Source: Phaeosaccion multiseriatum | Lineage: Eukaryota; Ochrophyta, other classes | NCBI GenBank assembly: GCA_965112735.1 | Contig: OZ218958.1 | Span: forward strand, 372,001-436,000 | DNA length: 64,000 nt | Direction of reading: 5' to 3' | Shown: piece by piece, positions 24,955 to 36,124 of the stretch | How the letters are laid out: each line of letters begins with the position of its first letter | Position numbering within the stretch: the first letter of the stretch is position 1 | The notes under the pieces: model-generated | What the model was told of the DNA's origin: nothing | Seen by the model: the letters and a program-made list of their open reading frames with translations, nothing else | Databases searched by the model: none | Made by a program: the position numbers and the translations under genes

Positions 24955-24975
24955 GTGCGTAAAGCGCGCGCACTT

Positions 24976-24977
<2 letters not shown>

Positions 24978-25031
<54 letters not shown>

Positions 25032-25032
25032 C
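24978..25032 (+). repeat. (GT)n in Hv1 copy 1 intron
   Basis: Dinucleotide array about 24 bases after the splice donor, interrupted once by TTT. The orthologous array in copy 2 is at 34070-34132 and is longer. Confidence 0.9.
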
Positions 25033-25289
25033 AGGAGGGGTGGGGGGGGGGCTGTGGGCGGTCGGCAGCCGCAGCAGTCCTATGCCGGAAGAGAGTAAGA
25101 GAGTCTTTTTTTGTTTTTGAGGAGGGGGGTCCGATACAAGCCTTCGGCCCCAGCTCGCTCACCATTCCAACTCCCTCCCTCACACACTCGCTCACGTACG
25201 CACTTACGCACTCATTACTCACTCACGCAATCGCTCACTGACGTCCACGTCACCCACTTCCTTCCTCACCAACGTGTCCCTGTTCTCAG

Positions 25290-25740
25290 TCTCGGGAGCC
25301 CCGTTTCGGCCCCCACTTCGCCTGTGCCTTCGACCTCCTCCTGCACCCGGCCGCCCATCCTCTCTCTCCTCCTGGCGGTGAAGGACCGGTGTCGCAGCAA
25401 GTGGCACAGCAGACTCCGCTGAGGGAGCGCCCACCGGGCCTTCAGCGGCAGCAACAACAACAACAGCTTCCGAGCTACTCCTCGCTGGAGCGACGCCTAT
25501 CGCCTCTCGTACGCCGTGTCCTTGACAGAGGAGTTGCAGTTGGCGGTGGATGAGCAAGTGTCCAAGTTGCGGCAGGGGAGGAAGGCCATGCAGGCCGCCT
25601 TGGAGCAGCGCCAGCGCCAGCGCCAGCGCCAGCGGCAGCAGCAGCAGCAGCAGTGCCTTTCTACGAAGGACATTGGAGGCGCCGAGGGTGGGAGGAGGAC
25701 CAAGAGGAGGACCAAGAGGACCGGCCTCGCTTGTTTCTGA
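25290..25740 (+). other. Possible glutamine-rich coding fragment, frameshifted
   Basis: One frame reads EPRFGPHFACAFDLLLHP, GPVSQQVAQQTPLRERPPG, a Q-run and SYSSLERRLSPLVRRVL. The next frame continues TEELQLAVDEQVSKLRQG and a Gln/Arg repeat. It looks like a coiled-coil, Q-rich protein with a 1-nt shift near 25515. No start, no family. It could also act as accidental 3' sequence for Hv1 copy 1. Confidence 0.3.
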
Positions 25741-26334
25741 AGATTGCCGACTTCCAGGAGCACAGTCGCGCGAACGGGTACGCGCTCAGCTGGGAGCGTG
25801 GCGACGGCTTCTCTTGCTGCGACGGTGGGGCTGGGGCGGGAGAGAGGGGAGGAGCAGCAGGAGGAGGAGGAGGAGGGCGCCACCACCTTTGTGCGCGATC
25901 CCTGTGGCACTCCCCCCACCAAAGAAGGGCTCCTCGCCCGGCGGACTCTGTGCTGCTCAGGGGGGCGGAGGGGCGCAGCAGCAGGGGGGTAGCGGCCGAG
26001 GGGGCTGGAAGAGGAGTGGCTGTGCGGTGAGGCTGCTGAACGCTAGGGTACGTCTTGGGGGGAGGGGCCGGATTTAGACTTGCTCTTGCTTGGGGGGGTG
26101 TTTGGGTCTTGCCTGCCTCTGTCGTAGCTCCTCAAGAGTGGCTGGCCCTTCCCATTTTCCTCGGCGATGGAGCAAGATAGCGCCCAACACTCCTTTCTCC
26201 TCCTCGAAAACTCATGACACTTGTGTCTGCCCTCTTAGACGGGAGGGAGCCATGATGGATTTGTTGCGCCAAGGCTACATTCCATCATGGAGCGGCGGGC
26301 TCGGCCTATCGGGGGCGCGAGAAGCCCCGCGGGG

Positions 26335-26347
26335 AGCCGGCAGCAGC

Positions 26348-26381
<34 letters not shown>

Positions 26382-26440
26382 GCAACAATAGCAACAACCA
26401 CAGCAGCAATAGCAGCAATAGCAACAAGAACAAAAAACGC
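26335..26440 (+). repeat. (CAA/CAG)n tract
   Basis: Trinucleotide array of AAC/AGC/AAT units, directly before dispersed-repeat copy 2. Copy 1 near 7.85 kb is preceded by a similar CAACCA tract. Confidence 0.9.
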
Positions 26441-26449
26441 AACGACAAC

Positions 26450-27250
26450 GACCACAAAGGGGCACAGGCAATGCAGGGGGGCAAGTCATCTGTGGCACCT
26501 CCGCTCGGCAGGCAGTGGTGGCTTTTCTGATCTAAAACCTTTTTTTTTCCATGCATCCTACTACCAATGTATCTCCTACAGGATACCGTTGCTGCCAAAG
26601 CTACTTCAAAATCCACACTCCCTGTGTGTGCCCCGTACAACGCTATATAAACCAAACCTTGTGTGCTGACTGTACAAAATTCCATCTCTCCTTCTCTCTC
26701 CGACCCAGTTCCCTCCATTTCGCTACTTCAAACCCCCCCCCATTCTCCATGTATGATTGTTGTACACTTTATACAAACCGTGTGTGTACAAACATCCCCT
26801 CTCTCGTTCTCTCTCCAACCCGTGTGTGTGTGTGTGTGCGTGTGTATGCCGTTGCTGCCCAAGTCTCCACGACTATTACTAGTCGGACTCGAAGTCATCC
26901 ATCGTCACTGCTCTCGCCGCACGTCTCACTGTCCAGCTTGGCCGCCGCACCCCTCTTCAACCCCATCTCGCCGCTGCTGCTGCCTGCCCTGCTGCTGCTG
27001 CTGCTGCTGCTACTGCCTGCCCTGCTGCTGCTGCTGCTGGTGGTGCTGCTGAACATACCTGCTGCTGCTGCTGCGAACATCTCAATGGCAAACTCCCGAA
27101 GCAGTCTCTGTTCCTCCGTCCCCGCCCGCTCCGCTGCTTGCTGCTTGATGCGCTCCTTGTACTGGGGGTTCCCCAGCATCGCCCTAGCCATCTCCACGAC
27201 CAATCTGTTGAACCGGTCAATGGAAGCAGTCTCTCGCGATGTCATGGCCT
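26450..27250. repeat. Dispersed repeat, copy 2 of 2
   Basis: Counterpart of 7870-8640, starting at AAAGGGGCACAGGCAATGCA. It shares GGATACCGTTGCTGCCAA, the pyrimidine tracts and the minus-strand gene fragment, with microsatellite differences (CTG arrays at 26970-27070). Confidence 0.65.
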
Positions 27251-27318
27251 CTCCGTCAATGTACCTTGTATACAAGGCCGCCGTCACGGCTGGAAACAGC
27301 CCTGCGGCCTGAGTCGAA
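26888..27318 (-). CDS. Unidentified gene-family member, copy B (last exon)
   Basis: Minus-strand exon after a CAG acceptor near 27311: AAGLFPAVTAALYTRYIDGE, TSRETASIDRFNRLVVEMAR, NPQYKERIKQQAAERAGTEE, QRLLREFAIEMF, then Ala/Ser/Gly runs and an acidic end CGESSDDG. The frame is open throughout, unlike copy A, though the last codons are shifted relative to copy A's DASESD ending. An upstream exon near 27560-27450 (DMYAAVGEEGEKRGDGAG, ending before a GTGGGT donor) would join in phase. Family unknown. Confidence 0.4.
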
Positions 27319-27583
27319 TAGTTGGGACGACAAGCAAGAGGGAGGGTTGTATTAGAGAGAGAGAGAGAGAGAGAGAGAGCGTGGACTCCCCAAGCCAACA
27401 CACACGCCGCCGAGAGCGTGGACTCCCCGAGTCAAGCCAACACACACCCACCTGGTTTGAAGAGCCATCATCTTGTGACCGGACAGGAGCACCCGCAGGA
27501 GGTACCCCCGACCCGGCGCCATCACCCCTCTTCTCGCCCTCCTCTCCCACGGCCGCATACATGTCCGGCGCTGCGCCATGTTG

Positions 27584-27621
<38 letters not shown>

Positions 27622-27699
27622 GAGGAATGAGAAAAGAGGAGGGAAGGAAGGGGGGAAAAAAGGGGAAAATGTCGACAACACACACACGCACCTCGCAGT

Positions 27700-29235
27700 G
27701 CCTCTTGGTGCTCAGCTGGAGCAGGGGCAGGTTTTCTTTAGAATCTTCTTTACGAAGCTTGGGGTGATGATGATGCGGTGGGGGGGTTGTCCTGAATGTT
27801 CAAGATTCGGCCCCCGGGGTCTTCCCATCTGTGATGCTGGATGGCCAACCCCCTTGGTAGGCGGGAGTGCTAGCCGGGATACGTATAATACATAATACAG
27901 CGCGGGTGCCAGCCTCCGGGGTTGGGGTTGTCGCAGCAGCTTGACATGGAAATGGAAAGAACGACGCCCCTTCGGGCCGAATGTGTAGCAAGCAAAGACG
28001 TCTTCTCCGCCCCTGCCACGCGCCGAGGCAGGGGGAGCAGCTCCTGCACCTGGCGCCAAGGAAACATCAGCAAGAGAGGCATCACGTCACGCCGGTGGGT
28101 GGGACAGGGAGAGAAGGAGAGAAAAAAAAATTTTTGGGATAACGAAGGGGTTGACACTCAGCCATTGATCCATCTCGCGCTCCCTCCCTCCCTTCCTCGG
28201 CCATCCAACAGAGAGGGGTAGGTAGCCGAAGCAGCTACCACAACCTCACATCCGCGAGGCAGACACGCGCCCATGTCATGCTTCTGGGCTGACTCACTCC
28301 TTTAGCACCATCGAGGTCGGCTTTCAAAGGTCAGGGAGGGGGGTGGACACTCCAGCAGGTTGCTTAGTACAGGCGTGGTCGCTCTTCCCCTCTTCCCCAC
28401 CGGGCGAGCAGCCAGCACTAAGCACCAACCGTCACCAATGGAAGCATCACTCGCTCCGACGCAGTGCGCCAGGAAGGTCTGCACACGCACACTCCGTCCG
28501 TGTCATGGCTGCCCTCCTCGAGGGGGCCGGGGCGGTCCGTCCGTGTTCATTGACGAGTGTGGCTGTCGACTGAGAGAGAGAGAGAGAGAGAGATACAGGG
28601 TCAGCGCGTAGCGAGCGAGCGAGTGAGAGGTGGGATAGGGAGCGAGGGAGGGAGGACGGGATAAGTGGGTCCTCTCCAGGGCGAAGCAATCGATGAATAT
28701 CGACTTTTGTGACTGAGCACTGTATCGACGTAGAATATCGATGTACATGAGTGGCCAAGGCCATCACTTCTTTAAGACGCATCTCTCAATAGGTATATAA
28801 TGTTTCTGTAGAGGGGACATCGCAACACGACAGTTGTCGCGACACTTCACAGCTAGCTGGTTCTACAAAGGTGGTCGGCGACACACAGGCGAGTTTTTGG
28901 TCGGAAAGCTCTAGGAGAGAAAGGGGACTTCCTGCACGTGGCCCATGACGGGCAACGATGCAGAAGGAGGCAGGGAGAGCGGGGGCACGGACAGCTCCAG
29001 CTCTAGCTCCAATACTCCTACCGGATCTGGGGGAGCGACAAGTGGTTGGATGCAGTGTGGGGGGAAGTGCGCACATTGAGAGAATCGATGCAACAGCTCA
29101 TAGCACTGAGCTTTGTACCACTGTGGTTGTGTACTGTGTGGAGAGAAGCGAAGGCAACAGTACGCTCTGGCAGCGAGCGCACGGATAGGTGTGCTGACAA
29201 ACACACACGCACTCGCTCTCTCACTCACTTACTTG
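27700..29235. other. No confident gene
   Basis: Contains GA/CT tracts (28572-28596), several non-overlapping short frames on both strands and no recognisable domain. Possible exons on the minus strand around 27720-28060 are not supported by a second copy or motif. Confidence 0.4.
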
Positions 29236-29470
29236 GACACTCATGCCCTCACTCCCTCGCTCACTCGATCTCCCAATCACTCGCTCGCTCGATCTCACAG
29301 TCACTCCCCCACTCACTCACTCACCCACTCACTCACTCACTCACTCACTCACCCACTCACTCATCCACCACCCCTCACTCACGTACTCACTCCCTACTCA
29401 CCCACTCACTCGCGCACTCAACCTCCCACTCCCCCAATCACTCGCCCACTCACTTACTCACCCCGGTCAC
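29236..29470. repeat. (CACT)n-rich tract
   Basis: Degenerate CTCACTCACTCA repeats, about 230 bases; the same motif recurs at 34370-34560. Confidence 0.85.
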
Positions 29471-30011
29471 AAACGGCACATACCTGCTCCTCACTCCTGC
29501 TTGATGATGTCCAGCCTCCTCCTCCAAGCTCACGAGGGCCAGGCACCTGGGCGTGACCGCCCTGGACACTTGCAACAACGCGCCCCCGACCAAATGTCCC
29601 AAACCCGGAAGGATTGTCCGATCCGAAGCCGCCGCTGCAGGAGCACGTCCCCCCCCCCCCCTGCTACTGCTGGCGCAGGCCACAACGGCCGGGTCATCGT
29701 CTCTCCCTCCGACTCCCCCTCGCACCTCCGACTGGTGCCGTGCAGGGGCGGGTCTGAGAGGGGGTGTGAGAGATAGCGTGGTGAGGACTCTCCACGAAGG
29801 TACCCGTGAGTGACCAGGGAGAGAAGGGAAGGATGGCAATGGATGCCAACCCAAAGTCCCCCGTCAGACGAGACTAGACTTGAAGGACTAGCAGGACAAG
29901 CAAGGGCAGCAACTTACGTGGCGAGCCAGGTGGGTATGTGCGGCGCGCCGCTCCTCCGATCCCACGCCAGCGCAAGCGCAAGGATTAGAAGGCTCGCTTA
30001 CCTTACTTTGG

Positions 30012-31640
30012 TCATTCACTCGCTCCAAAGCCCCACACCAGTACTTCAGTCAGTGAGGCAGTGACGTTCCTTATCTCCTCAAGCTCACCGTCGTCTGCCC
30101 GCTGTCGTGACGACTCGCACCGCTCTGCTATGGCCCCGCACGCCCAGACGAGCGCATTTTGCATTAGAGTGAGAGAGGGACACCGAGTCGACGTGTCAGC
30201 AACCGCGCATAGTGCGACCCCAACAACCCTCTCCGACCCCTGCCCCTCCGCCTTACCTCTCGGTGTGCGGCAATGTCCCAGAGCCTCAGACTCCAGTCGC
30301 TGCCCCCCCGTCACGAGTCTGTCCGAGGCGCAGCAGCAAGCGACAAACTCCGCGCCCCCGTGTGCCGCGTCATCAATCCTCGCCACGCAGCCCCAAGGAG
30401 GAAGGGCATCATCGCCGGACGGTTCGTCTGATGCAGCCCCCCTTGGCGGGCCCCATCTGCTTCTGCTTCTGTACGTCGGTGTGGTTGCGGGGCGTGGGGG
30501 GGGGGGGGGCACAACCGCACGGTCGAGTCCCGCCCTCCGGAGGAGGGTGTGGGGGGGGGGAAGAGGAGAAAGGATGGCAATCCACGGACGCTACATTTGT
30601 TCGCACGCGCACCACTGCTTCTGGCGGTGGGCTTCACAGCAAGTCCACAACCGCACCCCACCCACACGCCAGCCCCCAGCTCTATCCTCTGTCCTTTTCC
30701 CTCCTCCCTCTACCCTCCGTCCTTTTCCCTCTACATTCTACCCTCTGCCCAGTGATCTCTGACCTCCGACCTCCGAACTTCGACCTTCTTCCCTCTGACC
30801 CTCTGATATTCTAACCCCCCTTCTCCCCTCTGCCCTCTGTTCTCTTCCCTCGCCCCTCTTCCTTCTCCCCTCATCCCTCTGCCCTCTCCCGTCTGACCTC
30901 TCCTCCCCATCTCTTCCCTCTTCCCTCTGACCTCCCCCCCCTCCCCTCTTCCTCCTGGTTGCCCTCTTCTCTCTTCCCTCCAACCTCTGGTGACCTCTGA
31001 CCTCTACCCTGTCGCCTCCAACTTCTGACATCTGATCTCATTCCTCTTCCCCCCCCTCCCTCTTTCCTCTTCCCTTTTACCTCTCCCCTCCGCCCTCTTC
31101 CCTCTTCCCTCATTCCTCTGACCTCTCCCCCCTGACCTTTCGTCCCCCCCCCCCCTCTTCCCTCTCCCCTCTCCCCTCTGACCTTCAAGCTCCTGGCCCG
31201 GCTCGAGCAGAGCTTTGTCCCTGGATGCGCTCCACAGACGCAGCTTGCGGTCGTCCTTGCTGGCCGTCAGCAGAGCAGGGGCAGCCTGGAGGGCAGACGG
31301 AGGTGAGGGGTAACGGGTGAGGGGAGTGCCCAGCAAAAGGGGTCAGAGAGAGAGAGAGGTACAGCCATGGACAGAAAGGAGCACAGGAGCGTCCTGAGGA
31401 GCTTGGCTGCTAGTAAATTATCGCCACTCGGTCACCAAACAACAACAACCATCCCAAGACCCAAGGCCCAAGTCCCCAGCGCATGCATGACCAGTGCCCC
31501 CTGACCTGTGTGAGGGAAGACGCGTCACAGTGACTGGGGCAGCTCAGGGAGGTGATGGCCCCTCCGTGTGCGCTTGCCATGCGCTGCACGCCCCTGTCAG
31601 GCACCGCCCGAGTCATAGGCCCGCTGCCGCCGCCTTGTTG
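30012..31640 (-). CDS. WD40-repeat gene (partial, several exons)
   Basis: Exon ending 31506 (ASAHGGAITSLSCPSHCDAS, SLTQ) joins in phase 0 to exon 31285-31183 (LLTASKDDRKLRLWSASRD, ending GQELE), making one textbook WD repeat: GH-like start, LTASKD, RLW. Another blade lies near 30400-30257: AEFVACCCASDRLVTGG, then SDWSLRLWDIAAHRE before a GTAAGG donor. Its frame only closes if the C7 run near 30305 had six bases. The last frame ends LVWGFGASE with a stop at 30012-30014. The 'AH-x-GxxxxL ... LTxSxDxxxRLW' layout is reminiscent of CSA/ERCC8-type propellers, but this is not enough to name it. The 5' part (possibly to about 32.3 kb) is unresolved. Confidence 0.5.
30690..31180. repeat. Homopyrimidine-rich minisatellite in a WD40 intron
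   Basis: About 490 bases of CCCTCT/TCTGACCTC units, nearly free of purines on the plus strand except GA in GACC. It could form a triplex. It lies between WD exons of the minus-strand gene. Confidence 0.8.
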
Positions 31641-32379
31641 TTGATGGTGGTGCTTTTCGTCCTTGCCCCCCCCCCCTGCCCCTTCTTCAATCGTCCACGC
31701 AGCGATGCCCCCCACAACCTTGCTGCTGCCACTCTCGGACGCACATACGCCTGCAATGACGAGGCAGAAGCGAGGCCACAAGACTCAGTAGTGAAGCCAT
31801 TCGCGATTCGCAGCATCGCTCGCCGTACCCCCCACGAGGAGCAGGGTGCCGCCCCCACTGGCATCGACTTCCTCCTCTTCGGCTCCCTACTGTTCCTTCT
31901 GCGGCGGTGAGGGGGTAGCTCCGGCTGTTTCCATGGAGACGCTGCTCCCTCCCCAGCTCCTTGTGTTCCACCCCACTGCGTGCGGCATGACGTAGCTACC
32001 CACCCCCGAGCCTTGATGCGCTCGGCGTAGTAGGCACAAACGCTCCTCCCCCCGTAGTTGTCAGGAGTCCCCTGCCCCTTACGGTGAAGCCCGTGAAGGC
32101 AATGTAGCCCCCTAACCCCCCATCCGTGGCGCCGGTTGCCCCACCTTCGTGGGACAGTGCTGAGTAATTCTCGTGCCCAGGTGCCAACAGCACGTGTGTG
32201 TGGTGGTGGGCTTGTTGGGGTGGAGCAGTCCAGCAGCAGACTGACAAGTCTGGCCTCCGACAAGAACTTCTTCTGCTCCTCCTCCTGATGCATCGTAGCG
32301 GAAATGCCCCTCCAGCAATGTCTCTGCCCCGGCCGGGCATGACGGGGGCAACAGGAGGATGATGATGATGATGCGCCGC

Positions 32380-32380
32380 T

Positions 32381-32430
<50 letters not shown>
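32380..32430. repeat. (CTG)n array
   Basis: About 15 CTG units. Open frames through it are low-complexity Ala/Ser/Leu and are not evidence of a gene. Confidence 0.9.
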
Positions 32431-32431
<1 letters not shown>

Positions 32432-32624
32432 TTCTTGCTCCTGCACGGCAGCAACGCTTTGGTCCACGACCAACGGCACCCCTACTACAAGGGAGCTCCT
32501 TGTCGCGCCATGATGCCTCGGTCGGCTCGTGCCAGAAACATATCAAGTCGACTCCACACAAGATACAACAAGGCACGGAGCGAGGGGCGGGCCGCCGGGA
32601 GAGAAGAAGGCGTAGCCACGGGAA

Positions 32625-33106
32625 GTGATTCCCTCCTGCTCTGCTCCTCCTGCCTGGCCTCCGCTCCTTTCACTTTCTTGTCCTCCACTCTCGTCTCCCT
32701 TCTTCTTGCCAACCCCAGTCCTCTTCTCCCTGCCGAGGGCGCAGCAGGAGAGGCCCGCCTCGCGAACGAGGAGAACATCGATATATTCGCCAGCTGTGAG
32801 CTGAATGTCCAACACTCCACCCAAGAAAGAAATCGAAAAATACTTGCCTGCCTCCCTCTCCCTCTCCCTTTCTCTCCCCTCTCGCCCTCACAACCGACAA
32901 CCCGAACGAATCCGCAGCATTGGTCAGAGCAGGGAGCGTTACGATAGGAGGAGCAGGATCAAGGAGCAGAAGGAGGAGGGAGAAGCAGGTAAATACTTTT
33001 AGGAATTCTTTCTCGTTTCAGTAATCTGGCGCCATAATCAGTAATCAGGCCGGCTGCGCCGGCCGTAATCAGTCATCAGATAACCTTGTCCAGGGTCGAT
33101 CCTTCC

Positions 33107-33146
<40 letters not shown>

Positions 33147-34068
33147 CTGTTTTGCGAAAACAATGTCTCTGTACCGCTCTCGGGCCGCCATGACTAGGTC
33201 TGCGGGGGCCTTTGCTATTTCGCTCTCGGCTCTTGCGTATTTGGTCTTCCTAGGGAAACTCCGGTTGTTCCTGCGCGGCCACCGTTGCTGCCCCTTCTGG
33301 GACGTTTGCTTAGCAGCGGCATCTACGGCAGGCCTCCGCCATGGCGGACAGGGATGGACTTTCAACAGATGGCAGTGTGCATAGCTCTTCGACGGCCCAT
33401 ACCCACAGACCAAAGCTTGAAAGGATGGGGAGAGGTGTGTGGGACAAATCTATGAATTTCACCATCCCCACCAACCAAGGCACCCATGACCACGCCAAGG
33501 AAAAGCATGGGGAAAGTAGTTGGAGGTTCAAGGTGGTGCGGTTTACTCACAGCACGCAGGTGCAAATCGTTCTCATGGGGCTGCTGTTTTTGGACGTCAT
33601 TATCCTCTTTCTGGAGCTGCTGTTCTTGGCACAATACCCACACTGCTCCATCATTGAGAGAGATGCGATTTCATGCTGTCCAGCTGCTTCGTCAGAGGGG
33701 GAGGAGGAGGAGCACCACAGCAGCCATCACTTTTGCGAGACTCCGCTTGAAGCCGCCAGCTCCCATGAAGCTGGCTGTGATGAACACAAGTGGTCCAACA
33801 TCCATACCACGGAGATGGTGCTTTTTGGATTGACCGTTGCCATCTTATCCCTCTTCTTTGTGGAGCTCAATGCATCCATGATCGCTCTGACGCCCCAAGT
33901 CTTTTTTCGCCAGTTTTTCTTCTTGCTGGACTACGTCATCATCACCGTCAGCTTGGCCATGGAACTTGCCTTTCATTTCCTCGACGAGTTCATTTTTCAA
34001 TCTCTGGTGGGCATCCTCGTCGTCATGAGGATCTGGCGTTTCATTAGGTGCGTAAAGCGCGCGCACTT

Positions 34069-34135
<67 letters not shown>

Positions 34136-34359
34136 GAGGGGTGGGGGGAGGGCTGTGGGCGGTCGGCAGCCGCAGCAGTCCTATCCCGGAAGAGAGTAAG
34201 AGAGTCTTTTTTGTTTTTGAGGAGGGGGGTCCGATACAAGCCTTCGGCCCCAGCTCGCTCACCATCACACACCCGCTCACGTACGCACTTACGCACTCAT
34301 TACTCACTCACGCAATCGCTCACTGACGTCCACGCTCACCCACTTCCTTCCTCACCAAC
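32625..34359 (+). repeat. 1.7 kb segmental duplication, copy 2
   Basis: Counterpart of 23538-25273. Because this copy continues into the functional second Hv1 exon, it is the more likely parent. Confidence 0.95.
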
Positions 34360-34863
34360 TCCCTCCCTCTCTCCCTCACTTCACTCACTCACATCACTCA
34401 CTCACCACCACCCACTCACTCACTCACTCACTCACTCACTCACTCACTCACTCACTCACTCCAATCACTCCCTTCCTACCTCACTGGACTCACTCACTTG
34501 ACTCACTCACTCACTCAGCACCCACTCCCTTCCTCACTCACTCAATCACTCACTCTTTTCCTCCCTCCCTCCCTCCGTCCGTCCGTCCGTCCTTACCTCT
34601 CTCACTTAAATCACGCCTGCAGAATCGGACACGGTATCGTGGAAATCACCAACGAGCTTGCCCACAACCAGTACGAAGGGTTGCTGGCTTATACGGCCAC
34701 GTTGGAGGACCTGTTGAAGGAGCGAAACGTCCCCCTGCCGTTGAACAAGCTAAGATCTGGTGAAGACGATGACAATCTTCTTCATAAGATCGAGCACGTA
34801 CGCCTCGAGGAGCGCAAGAGGAAGTTGGGAGTCAAGACGCAGCAACATCGGGATGCCCTCTGA
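33341..34863 (+). CDS. Voltage-gated proton channel Hv1-like, complete copy 2
   Basis: Hv1 channels let H+ leave the cell on depolarisation. Exons 33341-34047 and 34623-34863 join in phase 2 (315 residues). S1 carries LFLDVIILFLEL with the selectivity-filter Asp at residue 85 (codon 33593-33595, GAC). S2 has FFVE; the S2-S3 side has FFLLDYVII (equivalent of human Asp174). S4 reads MRIWRFIRIGHGIV, i.e. three Arg at every third position, with His where human has Asn214. The S1-S2 loop is long and His/Glu/Cys-rich (EGEEEEHHSSHHFCE), a possible metal- or pH-sensing loop. After S4 a helical tail (GLLAYTATLEDLLKE, EHVRLEERKRKLG) fits the dimerising coiled coil. No pore domain follows, as expected for Hv1. 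Confidence 0.93.
34070..34132 (+). repeat. (GT)n in Hv1 copy 2 intron
   Basis: Uninterrupted GT array beginning about 22 bases after the donor at 34048; a (CACT)n array (34370-34560) fills the rest of the 575-nt intron. Confidence 0.95.
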
Positions 34864-36124
34864 GTGAGCAGCGGAAGATGGGAAGTGGCAGGGCAACGCA
34901 AGATCGAGTAGGAGACCAACATCAATGACATTGGGCAAGGGGGTAGAGAGAGTGTCGCTCACTCTGCCAAGGGGGGAGAGACTTCTGGTGGCAGAATTCA
35001 CGCCCATTCATAATTAGTCTAATTCTTAAAAGCCTCATTGAAGCAGTTGCCTCCTGCTCCTCTCAGTATGACGCCCCCTCCCCTCTTCTCCCTCACCGTT
35101 TGTACTTTGGTACTGTACACGCCTAATAACATACCCTTCCTCCCTCCCTCCCGTTGGTCCTTCCAGGGTCAATTTTCAGTCCTGCCTGCCCGCACTTGGC
35201 CTGCATACCGCATCTTGTCTATCATTCTCCACCGACGTGTACCATTCCTCCCCTTTCCTCACATCACTACAAAACTGAAACGGCATCGGTTTCGCTTGTC
35301 TCGGCGTAGCCTTGACTCCGTCACACGCGCGCCGCTCCTCTATTCCGCCTCCCTCTCATATCACTTGAGCAGTGAATCGCTCCTCCTTCACAACTGGCAC
35401 CGTCGCATTGCCGCCCTCCCTCCCTCAGCCCTGGCGGGTCGACCGAATCTTCAGAAGAATCCCCTTCCCACCCGCGCTGACAAGTCGAGGCATTGCTTGG
35501 GTGTGGGGGTCTCGAGTTGTGCAAGAGCCCCAAGAAGCAACGGAGGCGCGGCCCTGACCCACGGGACCGACCGAGGACATCGCTCTGGACCCTTCGATCG
35601 ACACATGCGCCGCCTTGTCTTCCACTGCGCCATCCACTCCCCTCTCCTCCCCTGCCGCAGTATATATATACCCACACACACATGCCCCTCCCCCCCCCAC
35701 TTCTTCCTTCAGTCCGCCCCCAGGTTCACTAAAATGATAAAAAAATAAAAACATATAAACGTGTCTGCGAGTTCGCTCTCCTGCATGAACCCACCCCCAA
35801 CACGATCCCATTCTTCCCGTGTCCCGACACGATAGAAACGAGAGATACCGCTGTTTCAAAATTGTCCGTCGTGTGTTGCCCGCCGCGCATTGGTGTCACG
35901 CCCCCGCTCCGTCACACGCCGCCACACGCCGCCACGTGCCTAACCCTCGTGGCACCCCTAGGCCATGGGCTGTCAATCGGATATCCAGAGGCTGTCCATA
36001 GGCTGTCCATAGGATAGCCATAGGCCATCTTAGGCTATCCACAGGCTATCCATAGGCTATCTATAGGCCATCTTAGGCCATCCCCCTCCCGCCAGGCATT
36101 GGTGTCACGCCCCTTCACGCCCCT
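34864..36124. other. Intergenic, no gene seen
   Basis: Open frames of up to 235 codons exist (35038-35748) but lack an ATG, domain or codon regularity. A TATATATATA stretch lies at 35661-35670, a poly-A-rich stretch near 35735-35760, and a minisatellite at 35960-36085. Confidence 0.5.
35960..36085. repeat. Minisatellite of CCATAGGCTGT/CCATCTTAGGC units
   Basis: About ten degenerate 10-13 nt units (GGCTGTCCATA, GGCTATCCACA, GGCCATCTTA), downstream of the carrier gene's 3' end. Confidence 0.85.

Larger units (their letters stand above)
23538..25273 (+). repeat. 1.7 kb segmental duplication, copy 1
   Basis: Near-identical to 32625-34359, direct orientation, about 9 kb apart. It covers 0.7 kb upstream of Hv1, Hv1 exon 1 and roughly the first half of the intron. 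The right breakpoint (…CTCACCAAC) falls inside the intron. Confidence 0.95.

Noticed and set aside
29236-34560. CACT arrays as a possible CRISPR or telomere-like repeat
   Set aside because: Unit is 4 nt with no unique spacers and no telomeric G-strand motif; they are ordinary microsatellites.
35038-35748. 235-codon plus-strand frame
   Set aside because: Starts with TTG, runs through pyrimidine-rich DNA and a TATATA stretch, has no domain, and an opposite-strand frame of similar length covers the same bases.
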